From Pedobacter africanus (GTDB taxonomy: Bacteria; Bacteroidota; Bacteroidia; Sphingobacteriales; Sphingobacteriaceae), in the NCBI RefSeq assembly GCF_900176535.1, contig NZ_FWXT01000004.1:248001-312000 (forward strand): DNA of 64,000 bases, read 5' to 3'. A program made the translations under genes and the position numbers. The notes beneath the pieces were generated by a model, which worked only from the letters and a program-made list of their open reading frames with translations, did no database searches and had not been told where the DNA came from. Positions 35,321 through 44,392 of the stretch are shown in pieces (the first letter of the stretch is position 1; each line of letters opens with the position of its first letter).

Positions 35321-38300
35321 GGCCCTGTGCAAGCAAGGTTTTTTGCAAGACCAGCCCCCTGGTGGACTGACATCTGGAAAAGAGACGCCTTATAAGCGTT
35401 TCAATAGAACGATATTGATAATGAAACTCACTTCTATTTTTATACTCGTTGCTTTTTTACACGTAAATGCCAGCTCATTTTCTCAGCGTGTTACCATTAA
35501 AGGGAAAAACATGACCCTTAAGCAGGTATTCCAGGAAATGGGAGAACAGACCGGCTATGGTTTTTTGTACAATCCCAAACTGCTCAACCCTGATGTAAGG
35601 ATTGGGTTAAACCTTAAAAACGTTCCCTTGGGCGAAGCCATTACCGAATGCCTGAACGGACAATCACTAAAATTTTCAATTGTTGACAAGACAGTTTTGC
35701 TCAGCCCTTTGTATGATGCGGTACCGCATTTGTTTGCAGATAAAACTGCACCTTTTGTGGTAAAGGGCCGGGTAATCAACGAGAAGGGAGAACCTTTGGT
35801 TGGTGCCACGGTTCAGGTTAAACAGACAAAAATCGGAACCAAAACAGCTGAGAAAGGGACGTTTGAATTGAGTATTCCCGACTCCACACGTATACTCGAG
35901 GTAAGTTATATCGGTTACGAAAAACAGGAGGTTTTACCGAAAAGGAATATGTTGATTACGCTACAGCCTAAAGCTGCTGGCTTAAATGATGTAGTGGTCA
36001 CAGGTTATTTCAAGCGAACAAAACAAAGTGTCACGGGCTCTCAGGTGGTAGTGCAGGGTGACGAATTGAGAAAGGTAGGATCTCTGAACCTTATGCAGGC
36101 TCTTAATGCATTTGATCCTTCAATCAGAATGGCACCGAATTTAGAATTTGGCTCTGACCCAAACCGCGTACCCGAGATTACGGTCCGTGGTGAAAATGGT
36201 TTTGACCTGAGGTCGAGTGCCGACGATTCAAGAAGTAACCCCAACGCGCCATTATACCTGTTAGATGGCATTGAAGTATCGGCAACCCGGATCTATGACC
36301 TGGATATGAACCGTATTGAATCTTTCGTGATCCTGAGAGATGCCTCTGCCACCTCATTATACGGGTCCCGCGGTGCCAACGGTGTAATTTTGATCACGAC
36401 CATTCCACCTAAGGTAGGAGATGTCCGGATTTCTTTCAACTCCAATACCACCTTTTCTATACCGGATCTTCGGGATTATAATCTGATGAATTCCAGCGAA
36501 AAATTGGAGTATGAGCGCCTGGCAGGCCTATTTACAAGCCGTACCAATAGCCGTGAGGAACAGATAAAATTAGATATGGATTATAGTGATCGTTTGGCCG
36601 AGGTAGCCCGTGGAGTCAATACCTATTGGTTATCAAAACCTGTGACTACAAGTATTAACCAGCGTTACACTGCTTTTGTCGAGGGTGGAGACAGAAGCAT
36701 CCGGTATGGCGTAAATTTAAACTACGATAAAGATAGAGGGGTAATGAAGGGCTCCGGTCGTGATCGTTACGGAATCAATGTAAGCCTTAACTATTATGTG
36801 AAACCTGATTTCCTGATCAGAAATGATTTGACCGTTAATGGTGTAAAAGGTGTCAATTCTCCTTATGGTTCATTTTCTACCTATGCCCGTCAAAATCCGG
36901 TTGAACGGATTTATGACCGTGAAACCGGGATGTTTATTCGTTCCTACGAATTCAATAACGCAGTTAACCCAATGGTCAATGCTGCCTTGCCCAATACCGA
37001 CTACAATCGTTATACTGAGATCCAGGATAACTTTAATGTAGATTGGCGCATCAATTCTCATTTTAGAGTAACAGGCAGAGCTTCTCTAAGCAAAAAGATA
37101 AGTAAAAATGAACAATACCTTTCACCGCTTTCTTCCGCATTTGACAGGGATACAGAAACGAATAAAAGAGGCAGTTACACCATTTCTGATCGTGATGATT
37201 TGAATTTTGATGGAACTGTTACAGGAGCCTACAATAATGTGTTTTGGGAGAAAGTGTCGACCAATATTGGCTTAGGCGCAAACGTAGTCACTACTTCCGG
37301 GATCGGTGAAGGTTATACGGCTACCGGATTTTTGAGTGATAATATGAATTTTATCCAGTACGCACAGCAATTTAAAGAAAATTCAAAACCTACAGGCTAT
37401 TTTGATAAATCCAGAATGATCGGTGTTTTTGCTAACGCCAATATTGGCTATGATAGCCGTTATTACCTGGATCTTTCCTTCCGTACCGATGGTTCCAGCC
37501 GTTTTGGTAAAGAATCACGTTTTGCCCCCTTCTGGTCGGTCGGCGCTGCCTGGAACGTGGATAGGGAAGGCTGGTGGAAGAGTGACGTAACTTTAAAATT
37601 AAGGGCCTCCACGGGAAGTACAGGTTCGGTTAATTTCTCTGCCGATCAGGCGATCACCAAATACAGTTATAATTCGGAGTACGAATACAACGGGTATTAT
37701 GGTGCGCAATTGCTGGGCTATGGTAATCCGGCCCTGAAGTGGCAAAATACCATCCAGAATAATATAGGCGCCGATCTGGCGATGTTTAACAATTTCCTGG
37801 TCTGGAATATTGATGCCTACATTAAGCAAACCCAGAATCTATTGTTGCCTATTGATGTGGCTCCGTCTACAGGATTCTCCAGCTATACCGAGAACCTGGG
37901 TTCAATGGAGAATAAAGGGATGGACATGCGTTTGCGGTTCAATGTACTTCGCGGTCAGAATAACGCTTTAAACTGGAATTTTACTTTAGGTGCAGCAACG
38001 AATACGAACAAAATTAAAAAGCTTTCCAACGCATTGGAAGCTATGAATGAGGAAGCAAATTCAAAAGATAACGTGACAGGACCTAAACCCTTGCGCTCTT
38101 ATCAGGCAGGCAGATCGCAAAGTGCCCTGATGGTAGTCGAGTCATTGGGTATTGATCCGATGACGGGTTATGAAATTTACAGAAAACTAAATGGAGACCT
38201 GACCTTTGTATACGACCCGAAGGACAAGATCATTGTAGGTGATATGAACCCTACATGGATGGGAACCTTCCAATCCAACCTCCTTTACAAAGGGCTTAAT

Positions 38301-38699
38301 TTGTATTTTATTTTCGCTTATGAATACGGTGCCAAGATTTACAACTCTACATTGGCACAGAAAGTTGAGGGTTCAGACCCGCGGTTTAATGCCGATAGGC
38401 GTGTTTTATACGATAGATGGAAACAGCCGGGAGATAATGTGTTGTTCAAGAAAATTGACGACACCACACCGCCCTATCAAACTACGCGTCTGGTTCAGAA
38501 AAATGATTTCATCAGACTTCAGACCTTGTCTTTGTCATACGATCTGCCTAAAGGAAGTTTAGAGCACCTGAAGCTGGAGCGGGCCAGGATCATGTTGTCT
38601 ACCAGTGACCTGTTTAGATTTTCGACCGTAAAAATGGAAAGAGGTACAAGCTTTCCATATGCGCAGACATTTACTGTTGGACTTAATTTGACCTTTTAA
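35298..38699 (+). CDS. SusC/RagA family TonB-linked outer membrane receptor with STN domain, locus 3
   Basis: 1133 residues from the ATG at 35298; an in-frame Met at 35229 lies inside the structured leader and is rejected. A 40-residue basic n-region precedes the signal peptide (MKLTSIFILVAFLHVNASSFSQ). STN domain (VTIKGKNMTLKQVFQEMGEQ), CarboxypepD_reg-like domain (VKGRVINEKGEPLVGATVQVK), SusC plug (KQSVTGSQVVVQGDELRKVG; YGSRGANGVILITT) and beta-barrel ending FTVGLNLTF. The plug inserts a longer-than-usual loop (GENGFDLRSSADDSRSNPNA). SusD follows 4 bases later. Confidence 0.95.
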   Translation: MQLIKYCKALCKQGFLQDQPPGGLTSGKETPYKRFNRTILIMKLTSIFILVAFLHVNASSFSQRVTIKGKNMTLKQVFQEMGEQTGYGFLYNPKLLNPDVRIGLNLKNVPLGEAITECLNGQSLKFSIVDKTVLLSPLYDAVPHLFADKTAPFVVKGRVINEKGEPLVGATVQVKQTKIGTKTAEKGTFELSIPDSTRILEVSYIGYEKQEVLPKRNMLITLQPKAAGLNDVVVTGYFKRTKQSVTGSQVVVQGDELRKVGSLNLMQALNAFDPSIRMAPNLEFGSDPNRVPEITVRGENGFDLRSSADDSRSNPNAPLYLLDGIEVSATRIYDLDMNRIESFVILRDASATSLYGSRGANGVILITTIPPKVGDVRISFNSNTTFSIPDLRDYNLMNSSEKLEYERLAGLFTSRTNSREEQIKLDMDYSDRLAEVARGVNTYWLSKPVTTSINQRYTAFVEGGDRSIRYGVNLNYDKDRGVMKGSGRDRYGINVSLNYYVKPDFLIRNDLTVNGVKGVNSPYGSFSTYARQNPVERIYDRETGMFIRSYEFNNAVNPMVNAALPNTDYNRYTEIQDNFNVDWRINSHFRVTGRASLSKKISKNEQYLSPLSSAFDRDTETNKRGSYTISDRDDLNFDGTVTGAYNNVFWEKVSTNIGLGANVVTTSGIGEGYTATGFLSDNMNFIQYAQQFKENSKPTGYFDKSRMIGVFANANIGYDSRYYLDLSFRTDGSSRFGKESRFAPFWSVGAAWNVDREGWWKSDVTLKLRASTGSTGSVNFSADQAITKYSYNSEYEYNGYYGAQLLGYGNPALKWQNTIQNNIGADLAMFNNFLVWNIDAYIKQTQNLLLPIDVAPSTGFSSYTENLGSMENKGMDMRLRFNVLRGQNNALNWNFTLGAATNTNKIKKLSNALEAMNEEANSKDNVTGPKPLRSYQAGRSQSALMVVESLGIDPMTGYEIYRKLNGDLTFVYDPKDKIIVGDMNPTWMGTFQSNLLYKGLNLYFIFAYEYGAKIYNSTLAQKVEGSDPRFNADRRVLYDRWKQPGDNVLFKKIDDTTPPYQTTRLVQKNDFIRLQTLSLSYDLPKGSLEHLKLERARIMLSTSDLFRFSTVKMERGTSFPYAQTFTVGLNLTF

Positions 38700-38703
38700 A
38701 AAT

Positions 38704-40119
38704 ATGGATATGAAAATAAAGATTTTTATGATGATATGCTTGGTTTTCCTGTTCAGCTCCTGCAACAAGTGGCTGGATGTAGATCTGGCAGATAAAGTGA
38801 CCGAAGAGAAGCTTTTTGGTACCCCTCAGGGTTATCAGGAAGCGCTGGCCGGTGTTTATAGCACAATGGCATCTCCGGCGCTGTATGGGCAGAAGCTGAC
38901 CATGGAAGATATTGATGTGTTGGCTCAGTACTATAATTACGATGGTATAGCTGCTGATTACGAAAAATTGAAGAAATACGATTACGAAGACTCCGGATCT
39001 CAAGGCCGGATTTTGGCCATCTGGAGGGGATTGTATGCAGCCATAAGTGGTGCCAATAATATTATCAAGTGGGCTGGAAGTGACAATAAGGTTCTTGATG
39101 CACCAACTAAAAATCAGGTTTTAGGTGAGGCTTATGCTTTGCGTGCTTACCTGCATTTCGATTTAATCCGCATGTTTTGTCCGGACGTAAAAAAATCGCC
39201 CAAAGCTTCGGGTATACCCTACAACCTGCAGTTTGGTGTATCACTTCCCCCGGTGTATACCGTGGAAGAAAATGTTCAGCTGGTAGTTGACGACCTCAAA
39301 GAAGCCGAAACATTACTGGCTAAAGACCCCATTACATTGGTAAAGCCCTACGAAATGGTGAATAAAAACATGGCCGACAAGTATGTTGCGCGAATGAACC
39401 TGTATGGGGTTAAAGCTTTGTTGGCCCGTGTGGCTTTGATGCGTGGCGATAAAACAAGCGCCATTAAATATGCGAAAGAAGTAATTGATGCTCAGCGATT
39501 CAGGCTGTTGGATTTTGCAAATGCAGATAAACCCGAAACGGAAATTGATATGCTCTTTTCAGACGAACATATTTTTTCGCTAAGAAATAAAAACCTTTCT
39601 GATTATACGATTGGTCTGCACTATCCGGAGGTAATCGGAAACTCTACCCGATTTGCTTATTTACCTTTTGTAAACATTTCAACAACATATGAAGGCAATA
39701 ATGATGATATCCGCTACATCAAGTGGTTCTCTACGGTGAACGGGAGCTTTGTAAAATACAATGTAGCTAACAAAGATAAATTCTTTCCAAAGATGCCGAT
39801 GATTAAACTCTCTGAAATGTACTTAATTCTGGCGGAATGTTATTTAGGAAAAGATGATCAGGCCGCACAAACCTATATCAATACATTGAGGGACCACAGG
39901 ATCCGGAACAATTCTCACTGGACTTACCTGACCATGGATTACATCATGCAGGAGGTTAAAAGAGAGTTTTTAGGCGAAGGACAATTATGGTATGCTTATA
40001 AACGACTAAATCTGGGAATCCAGACCAGCAGTGGAATTGTTGGCATGGTACCTCCAAGTGATAAGATTTTTGTCTTCCCGATGCCATTAAAAGAGATTGA
40101 AACTGGTAACCGTAATTAA
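38704..40119 (+). CDS. RagB/SusD family nutrient-uptake lipoprotein, locus 3
   Basis: 471 residues, lipobox VFLFSSCNK. SusD-like: an N-terminal WLDVDLADKVTEEKLFGT segment, EAYALRAYLHFDLIRMFCPDV TPR helix and FLGEGQLWYAYKRLN near the C-terminus in the place of the usual ExxxEF/W-DLxR motif. It starts 4 bases after susC and precedes the DUF4843 gene by 9 bases, all in one operon. Confidence 0.93.
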   Translation: MDMKIKIFMMICLVFLFSSCNKWLDVDLADKVTEEKLFGTPQGYQEALAGVYSTMASPALYGQKLTMEDIDVLAQYYNYDGIAADYEKLKKYDYEDSGSQGRILAIWRGLYAAISGANNIIKWAGSDNKVLDAPTKNQVLGEAYALRAYLHFDLIRMFCPDVKKSPKASGIPYNLQFGVSLPPVYTVEENVQLVVDDLKEAETLLAKDPITLVKPYEMVNKNMADKYVARMNLYGVKALLARVALMRGDKTSAIKYAKEVIDAQRFRLLDFANADKPETEIDMLFSDEHIFSLRNKNLSDYTIGLHYPEVIGNSTRFAYLPFVNISTTYEGNNDDIRYIKWFSTVNGSFVKYNVANKDKFFPKMPMIKLSEMYLILAECYLGKDDQAAQTYINTLRDHRIRNNSHWTYLTMDYIMQEVKREFLGEGQLWYAYKRLNLGIQTSSGIVGMVPPSDKIFVFPMPLKEIETGNRN

Positions 40120-40128
40120 AATAAAGGT

Positions 40129-40896
40129 ATGATGAAAGATATATTTAAGTTAAAATCAATGTTGGTGTTCCTGGTAATACTCACTTCCTGTAACCAGGAT
40201 ATTGATAATTTTTATGATGAAAAAGCCAGGATTCAGTTTAAATACTTTAATGAGGTCACGGGAAGTGATAAAGTAACCAGACGAACCTATTCTGACAGAA
40301 TTACCTATTCCTTTGGTATGAAAGATGAAACTGTTGAGCGTGATACTGCAAGAATTGTTGTTGAGTTTTTAGGCAATGTTTCCAACCTGGATCGCAACTA
40401 TCAGGTGCGGATTGTTGCAGATTCTACCACAGCGGTAGAAGGTTTACATTATGAACCTATTTCGGCCACACAGATTTTTAGAGCGGGCAGAATGAAAGAT
40501 ACCTTGAAGATAGTGGTGAAAAGAAAGGCCCTGAGCAGTAGTTTTTCGAACCCGGAAGATAAACGTTTGATGTTGGAAATGGTTCCTACAGCAGATTTTA
40601 ATCTGGGTATGAAAGATGGTTTAAGAACTAAACTATACATTAATAATTATTTGTCTGAACCCATTTGGTGGAAAGATCCAGGCCGCAGTACCCTCCAGTT
40701 TTACCATCCTAAGAAATGGAAAATCCTGATTTCTTTCAATCAGAAATTCTCTGATCCGCAGAAGTGCGAATTTGATTACAATAACCAGGGCAGGTCCTAT
40801 TTTCAGGGATTGGCCAGTTACCTGAGCGTTGTTCCCACCTTTGATGATGAAACCGGGGGCCGGATATACATCGACAGAATAGTTCCCAAACCATAA
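40129..40896 (+). CDS. DUF4843 domain-containing lipoprotein
   Basis: 255-residue lipoprotein (VFLVILTSCNQ lipobox). Beta-rich; ARIQFKYFNEV at the start, RDTARIVVEFLGNVSNLDRNYQVRIV, then a Calx-beta-like pattern (TTAVEGLHYEPISATQIFRAG, KDTLKIVVKRKA) agree with DUF4843, a family found next to SusD and PKD-like genes in Bacteroidota. Probable surface ligand-binding accessory protein. It starts 9 bases after susD and precedes the PKD-like gene by 23 bases. Confidence 0.82.
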   Translation: MMKDIFKLKSMLVFLVILTSCNQDIDNFYDEKARIQFKYFNEVTGSDKVTRRTYSDRITYSFGMKDETVERDTARIVVEFLGNVSNLDRNYQVRIVADSTTAVEGLHYEPISATQIFRAGRMKDTLKIVVKRKALSSSFSNPEDKRLMLEMVPTADFNLGMKDGLRTKLYINNYLSEPIWWKDPGRSTLQFYHPKKWKILISFNQKFSDPQKCEFDYNNQGRSYFQGLASYLSVVPTFDDETGGRIYIDRIVPKP

Positions 40897-40919
40897 TTGT
40901 TAATTTAAAAGATCAAGTA

Positions 40920-42581
40920 ATGAAAAGATGCAATATAATACTACTGGTTCTTGCCGTATTTTTCCTGAGCGCTTGTTCCAAAGATCTGGGAACTGACCAG
41001 GCGGATTATCGGGATATAAATGAAGTCACAATTGAAGGAATCGATAAGAATTACGCACGCGATATGGACGATAGCTTAAAAATCGAGCCTAAAGTTACCG
41101 GTACAATATACAGTGATACCAGCAAGTTCAATTATAGCTGGGATATTAGTAATACGATCGTTTCCACCAGTTTAAATTTGAAGATCCGGGTAGATATGGT
41201 ACCTGGTAATAAGATTTCCCGATTTATTGTGGAAGATAAAGTAACAAAGGTTAAAAAGTATTTCAGATTTGACCTGAATGTTTCCTCGTCTACCGCCGGG
41301 AACCTGATTATGGTATTGAGTAAGTCCAATGGAAAGGCCGAACTGTCCTATCTTCGTTTGGATAAAACAGCCAATTGGGCCATCAATTACTATGAATCCC
41401 GGTTCGGAAGTCCTCTGGGTATAAATCCTGAGCGACTGGATATGTTGATGGTGGAGCCAACAGGTACCGCGCTGGCTGCAATTGAGCCTTTTGCGAACAG
41501 GTACGGACGGGTGATGGTTTTGGCAGATAATAAAATAGCCCTGATTGATAAGGGCAGCCTGGAACGTAATGTTGTCCCGTACCTGGAAGGTACCGCCTTT
41601 ACAGGAACAGCATCCTATCCGCCTCCTAATATTGAAGGCTACAAGCCTGAATTTATGGCCCAGGGCATTGCGCTTTGGAGAAACAATCCTTATGGAAGTA
41701 ACTTTCACCAAAATGTCGAATTTCAGCTGATCTCAGGTGGTGCACTTTACTTCGCTACTTTAGCACCCCCTCCATTCAGCAGCTCCTTTGCTTACAACCG
41801 TAAAAGCGTGTACGGGCAGACGGGTTATTTTTCTGCTTTTGGTTATTATGATACCATGCTTCCTACCCCCAACGGAACCCTTTTCCAACATGGTTATACT
41901 TTAGGTAATTTTATAGTGTTTGACAGGGTGTTTGGCCGCTTTGCCTATTCCAGTTACGGCACCAGCTATAATATCCCAACCACAGATGTAAAAGCTTTTC
42001 CGGGGCATGAATTGGTTTATGGATCCGCTACCAGTCAGTCCGGAACTTCTTTTGCAGTATTAAAGACTTCGGCTAATGCACTTCGTTTTTTACTATTGGG
42101 TAAAGTAGGGAATAAGTATTCACTTAGCGGTGAAGTCGCTGGCGGAGTGGCCAGCGATAAGAGCAAATTCTACAACCTGAAAACTTCTCCCTATCTGTTT
42201 TTTACATCCGGGAATAAATTGTACAAATACAATATACTGGATATCACTTCCAATAGCGTGCCTAATGAAAGTCATGCCGTACTGTCTTTAACGTCCTTGG
42301 GCTATTCTGCTGATGCGGTAATTACCAGTATGACCGTTTCCAGGACTGAAAAAAGTTTAATTCTTGGCGTTTCCCGATATGGGACAGATACCAACGGCAA
42401 TGGCCAGGAGAATAAAGGAGATGTGCTGGTGTTTAGTTTGGACAAAGCAGGGCTGGGATTGACATTAAAGGAAAAGTATGTGGGCGTATCCGGAATACCT
42501 GTTGATGTTAAAATCAAATATCAAACCCATTGGAGAGATGGTAAAGCCAATGGCGGAGTGATAGAACTGGACAATATTTAA
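40920..42581 (+). CDS. PKD-like family lipoprotein
   Basis: 553-residue lipoprotein (VFFLSACSK lipobox). Its N-terminal 130 residues form a PKD-like beta-sandwich (YRDINEVTIEGIDKNY; FNYSWDISN) as in the PKD-like family lipoproteins that accompany SusD/DUF4843. The C-terminal 400 residues have repeating beta segments (LNLMLSK.., RVMVLADNKIALIDKG, LYKYNILD) suggestive of a propeller. No catalytic motif seen. Likely a surface binding protein of locus 3; the true substrate is unknown. Confidence 0.78.
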   Translation: MKRCNIILLVLAVFFLSACSKDLGTDQADYRDINEVTIEGIDKNYARDMDDSLKIEPKVTGTIYSDTSKFNYSWDISNTIVSTSLNLKIRVDMVPGNKISRFIVEDKVTKVKKYFRFDLNVSSSTAGNLIMVLSKSNGKAELSYLRLDKTANWAINYYESRFGSPLGINPERLDMLMVEPTGTALAAIEPFANRYGRVMVLADNKIALIDKGSLERNVVPYLEGTAFTGTASYPPPNIEGYKPEFMAQGIALWRNNPYGSNFHQNVEFQLISGGALYFATLAPPPFSSSFAYNRKSVYGQTGYFSAFGYYDTMLPTPNGTLFQHGYTLGNFIVFDRVFGRFAYSSYGTSYNIPTTDVKAFPGHELVYGSATSQSGTSFAVLKTSANALRFLLLGKVGNKYSLSGEVAGGVASDKSKFYNLKTSPYLFFTSGNKLYKYNILDITSNSVPNESHAVLSLTSLGYSADAVITSMTVSRTEKSLILGVSRYGTDTNGNGQENKGDVLVFSLDKAGLGLTLKEKYVGVSGIPVDVKIKYQTHWRDGKANGGVIELDNI

Positions 42582-42603
42582 TTAAAAATAAAGATAGAAA
42601 GTT

Positions 42604-44382
42604 ATGAAAATATATTTTTCAATGCTATTGCTGTCGCTTCTTTTCCTCGCTTCCTGCGTAGAGGACAAGAGCAGCTACCTTGTACAAGAGAAGAAAGAGG
42701 TAAAGATAGATGGTTATGAAGTTGAAGGGGAACAACCTGGAGAGACCGAAGGCATATTATTGCCCGGGCTGCACCAGATCAAGTTAAAACTTACCACTAA
42801 TGGCCTAGAATCAGATAGAAGGTTTACGTATTTTATGCCTGTTTCTATCAATAAATCGAAACCTATTTCTTTGATTTTTAACTTTCATGGGAGCTATAAT
42901 GCAGGGGTAGACCCTTTGCAAGGCATCTCAATGAATCATCCGCTTTCGCAACTGGCGATCAAAGAAAACTGTATCGTTGTCTTCCCGGCAGGAGAGGATA
43001 CAGGTTCGGCTGTGAACTGGCAGAATTCAGCTTATCATTTACCGTTTGTAGATGCCATGGTCGATTATTTCAAAACACATACACCTGTAGCCGACGTAAA
43101 CAGGATCTATACCTGTGGCCATTCCAGCGGGGCTATCTTTTCCTTTGTCCTGGCTTCTATGCGTTCTGAAGTATTTGCAGCCGCAGTGCCGGTTTCCGGA
43201 CAGATGAAGTTGTCTGCTTCAGATGTTCCGTCCAGAGCAGTACCGATCAGGGCTTTTAATGGCGTCACAGATGCTACGGTTGTATATTCTGCAGCTTTGG
43301 AAAATATAAAAGCCTGGGCGAATACCATTGGCGGGTATTTCGTTTCGGACGCGATGAACAGTGATACCTTAAAGATCGATAACTATAAATCCTATCTGAC
43401 CACAAAATGGGGAGGCGGCAAAACCGATATTGAATTCTATTCCATCGTAGATGAGGGACATGGTGTAAATTGGTTTTATATCATGCCTTTGATGTGGGAG
43501 TTTATGAACAGCCATCCCAAAAATAGGGTTTCAACAGGTTTGTATTTATCATCGCAGCTCAAAAGATTTGATGCCCAGGAAGGCCAGACTTTTAGTTCGG
43601 AGATCCGGCATACTGAAGGCGCTACGGTAAGCGTGGTCTCCGCACCTTCAGATTGGACAGTGACCTATAGTAATAAAATCCTCACTGTAAAAGCACCCAA
43701 TGATTTTTTCGGATCCACCACCATCAACAGAAAAGGGAATATTAAATTAAAAGTAGAACGAAACGGTACTTCTGCTGAAATTACCCTTCCTTATACGCTG
43801 AGTGCACCTAAAACCTATTATGAAGTAGGAGATGTGGTTTACGATGCTGCCTATCAGCCAACTGGTATTGTGTTCTGGGTAAACCCAGCCAACATTAAAG
43901 AAGCAAAAATCATTGCTTTGGAAAATGTGACCAGGAAATTCGGCCCTGTTGGTACTACTTTCTTTACGCCTGATTATAATGATGGTTATGGAAATACCCT
44001 TGCTTTGGTAGCACGGAATAAAACGCTCAATCTGGGGCTTACAGCAGCTACCAGTGCATTTATGTATGCCTACGAGTATAAAGCAAGCGCGGGCACAACC
44101 ACGGGCTGGTATTTGCCAGCTGTAGATGAATTGAAGCTGGCGGATGCAAACCTGGCAATTGTGAATGCAGCTTTAGCTAAATACGGTACCGTGTTGGAAA
44201 CAGCAAATTCAGCCAGTTCCTACCATATGTCTTCCACTGTAGTAAGCCAAAGTGGTAAAAAGTTTTATACCTACGATTACCATACCAATCCGAGTTTTCA
44301 TGGCTATTATGTAGTGGCAGAGCGATCGGATGACACGGCTTTTATTTCGACAAGACCAGTTAAAAAAGTAACTAAACCCTAA
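42604..44382 (+). CDS. esterase-like lipoprotein with C-terminal DUF1566/Lcl-like domain
   Basis: 592-residue lipoprotein (LLFLASCVE lipobox) with three parts. Residues about 45-305 are a PHB-depolymerase/LpqC-type alpha/beta hydrolase: ISLIFNFHGSYNAG (oxyanion region), nucleophile elbow CGHSSGA near residue 173, FNGVTDATV (likely Asp) and DEGHGVNWF (His). Residues about 310-400 are a beta-sandwich that may be BACON-like (EGATVSVVSAPSDWTVTY). Residues about 405-590 have the GxxxTGWYLPAVDELK pattern of DUF1566/Lcl-like domains. The fusion places an esterase, e.g. for feruloyl/acetyl-type esters, beside SusCD of locus 3. It is the only clear degradative enzyme among the three loci. Confidence 0.78.
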   Translation: MKIYFSMLLLSLLFLASCVEDKSSYLVQEKKEVKIDGYEVEGEQPGETEGILLPGLHQIKLKLTTNGLESDRRFTYFMPVSINKSKPISLIFNFHGSYNAGVDPLQGISMNHPLSQLAIKENCIVVFPAGEDTGSAVNWQNSAYHLPFVDAMVDYFKTHTPVADVNRIYTCGHSSGAIFSFVLASMRSEVFAAAVPVSGQMKLSASDVPSRAVPIRAFNGVTDATVVYSAALENIKAWANTIGGYFVSDAMNSDTLKIDNYKSYLTTKWGGGKTDIEFYSIVDEGHGVNWFYIMPLMWEFMNSHPKNRVSTGLYLSSQLKRFDAQEGQTFSSEIRHTEGATVSVVSAPSDWTVTYSNKILTVKAPNDFFGSTTINRKGNIKLKVERNGTSAEITLPYTLSAPKTYYEVGDVVYDAAYQPTGIVFWVNPANIKEAKIIALENVTRKFGPVGTTFFTPDYNDGYGNTLALVARNKTLNLGLTAATSAFMYAYEYKASAGTTTGWYLPAVDELKLADANLAIVNAALAKYGTVLETANSASSYHMSSTVVSQSGKKFYTYDYHTNPSFHGYYVVAERSDDTAFISTRPVKKVTKP

Positions 44383-44392
44383 GGACAAAAAA

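Noticed and set aside
41172..41711. 179-residue minus-strand open frame inside the PKD-like gene
   Set aside because: No recognisable motif; the plus-strand frame has a lipobox, domain pattern and operon context.
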